In this document: in pieces, positions 62,791 through 64,000 of the stretch
Layout of the letters: each line of letters begins with the position of its first letter
Numbering within the stretch: position 1 is the first letter of the stretch
Assembly: GCA_002479785.1 (NCBI GenBank)
Contig: DLPD01000003.1
Span: 5,919-69,918, forward strand
Origin: Cytophagaceae bacterium UBA7467
Lineage (GTDB): Bacteria; Bacteroidota; Bacteroidia; Cytophagales; Spirosomataceae
Direction of reading: 5' to 3'
DNA: 64,000 nt
Notes under the pieces: model-generated
Told to the model about the DNA's origin: nothing
Seen by the model: only the letters and a program-made list of their open reading frames with translations
The model's database searches: none
Made by a program: the position numbers and the translations under genes

Positions 62791-64000
62791 TGAAAAAACT
62801 TCTTTTACTACATCTGCTTGTTGCAGGTACCTTTGTCTATGGGCAAAACCTAAAACCAGAACTTTGGAATAAACCTTGGAAAGCAAGCTGGATTACGTAT
62901 GCGGAAAATGCCTCTTCCAGTATTTATAATCCAGCTAGTTTGAAAGAATACGGGGTTTACCGTTTTAAGCACAAGGTTCCTTTGTTAGTTAAGCCTAAAA
63001 ATTGTCTCATTCACGTTTCAGGGGATAATCGTTATAAATTGTATGTAAACGGCACTTGGGTTTCGGCTGGGCCAGCGAGGGGTGATCTGTATTTCTGGAA
63101 CTTTGAAACACTGGACATCGCGCCCTATTTGAAGGCGGGGGAGAATACGGTAGAAGCCTTGGTTTGGAACGAGGGCAGAGGGAAACCAGAGGCGCAAATT
63201 TCGTTTGCTACCGGATTTATTTTACAAGCGGATGAGGAGGCTTTTGATGTATTTAATACAAGCGTACGATGGGAAGTGGCTAAAAATCTGGGAGTATCTC
63301 CTTTGCAGCCTCGCGTTCCTGGTTATTATGTGGCGGGACAAGGAGAGTTTCAAGAATTTGCCAAAGCCTGGTCGCCCTTTATTTCCGCGAAATCCTTAGG
63401 TCCAGGTTTAACCAAAGGCGCTGCCATCGATTCCAGGGGCTGGATGCTTTATCCAGCTGCGATTCCGGCAATGGAATTGACCGAGCAGCGATTTGCCTCC
63501 ATCCGAAAGGGAGAGGGCGATTTGATTCATGGGAAATCGCTGGTGGTGCCAGCGAATAGTTCGGTGGATTTGTGGATTGATCAAGGAGTATTGACAAACG
63601 CCTACCCACAATTAACGTTTACTGGAGGAAAAAATGCTAAAATCGGCCTAACCTATGCCGAAGGTTTATACGAAAAGAAGCCTTTGAGTACCACGACCAA
63701 AAATGGGAATCACAAAGGCAATCGGAATGAGATTGATAATAAATATTGGCTAGGTCGAAAAGATAGTCTGATTGCCGATGGTTCCGCGCATACCTTTGAA
63801 ACAATGACCTATCGCACGTTTCGCTATGTGCGTTTGACCGTCAAGACGGAAGCGGAGGCATTGACGCTGCAGGATTTCAAGAGTGTGTTTACGGGTTTTC
63901 CTTTTCAGGCGAAAGCCTCGTTGAAAACGGATAACCCATTGATTCCCCAATTGCTAGACGTGGGATTTCGCACCGCTCGTTTATGTGCGATGGAAACCTA
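62791..64000 (+). CDS. Alpha-L-rhamnosidase-like protein (GH78), 5' part
   Basis: At least 403 residues; the frame is open to the window edge. A signal peptide (MKKLLLLHLLVAGTFVYGQ) is followed by an N-terminal beta-sandwich: YRFKHKVPL, YKLYVNGTWVSAGPARGD, NTVEALVWNEG and TFETMTYRTFRYVRLTV, which is the GH78 N-terminal and carbohydrate-binding layout. The catalytic (alpha/alpha)6 barrel begins just at the edge (LLDVGFRTARLCAMET). It would remove rhamnose from pectin-type substrates and pairs with the KduD-like and GH88 genes at the other end of the window. Confidence 0.8.

Overview
The window looks like a chromosomal segment of a Bacteroidota bacterium, most likely order Cytophagales. A freshwater Aquirufa/Spirosomataceae-type genome is my guess, not a proof. 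Support: promoters of the TAnnTTTG type, almost no Shine-Dalgarno sequences, many lipoproteins, a CotH protein ending in a type IX secretion (T9SS) sorting domain, YajC/DUF1573/YtxH/long NusB in one operon, and PVC-type cytochrome, NIPSNAP and PepSY-like proteins. No insertion sequence, prophage, CRISPR array or rRNA operon is visible. There is one tRNA (Leu, UAG). No stretch over 300 bases lacks a gene.

Layout. 1-1.5 kb: end of a KduD-like dehydrogenase and a GH88 unsaturated uronyl hydrolase; an alpha-L-rhamnosidase-like gene runs off the other end (62.8-64 kb), so pectin/rhamnogalacturonan sugars are a theme at both borders. 1.5-11.4 kb: housekeeping genes purH, gyrB, a small ORF, ppk1, a CNT nucleoside transporter, dnaG and an exported protein. 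11.4-14.3 kb: a beta-barrel protein, a lipoprotein of the PAP2/vanadium-haloperoxidase fold and a DoxX-like membrane protein. 14.4-21.5 kb: sugar isomerase plus two Gfo/Idh/MocA oxidoreductases facing an MFS transporter, then a cyclophilin lipoprotein and an SSS symporter preceded by a 29-codon membrane micro-ORF. 21.6-27.5 kb: tRNA-Leu, tig, clpP, clpX, a hydrolase, cmk and an FAD oxidoreductase. 27.6-33.5 kb: large TolB-like/beta-barrel protein, CotH/T9SS protein, proA.

33.5-39 kb (minus strand): nusB-ytxH-DUF1573-yajC-coaE-dnaX operon, in which coaE is fused in frame to a secreted EEP-family phosphodiesterase. 39-45 kb: ABC exporter, TolC-like protein, MOSC protein, UbiA-like membrane protein, MFS transporter. 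45-52.4 kb (minus strand): ArsR-type repressor with a palindrome at its start codon, TIM-barrel isomerase, PVC-type cytochrome, NIPSNAP protein, and a PepSY-repeat lipoprotein. 52.6-60.4 kb: a 46-aa secreted peptide with a strong predicted promoter, lgt, a peptidoglycan-peptide-like cluster (class A beta-lactamase fold, PLP enzyme, dipeptide epimerase), moeA facing moaC-thiN, and rarA. 60.5-64 kb: Tat-exported isomerase, M20 amidohydrolase, GH78-like gene.

The genes are tightly packed: many junctions are TAATATG or overlapping stop/start codons, and five convergent gene pairs overlap at their 3' ends. The points most worth a second look are the CoaE-EEP fusion, the two micro-ORFs (21446-21535 and 52604-52744), the ArsR palindrome, the terminator that touches the cyclophilin start codon, and a recurring TTTTTG-N12-TAnnTTTG upstream motif. 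I did not find a clearly new multi-gene defence or mobile system.
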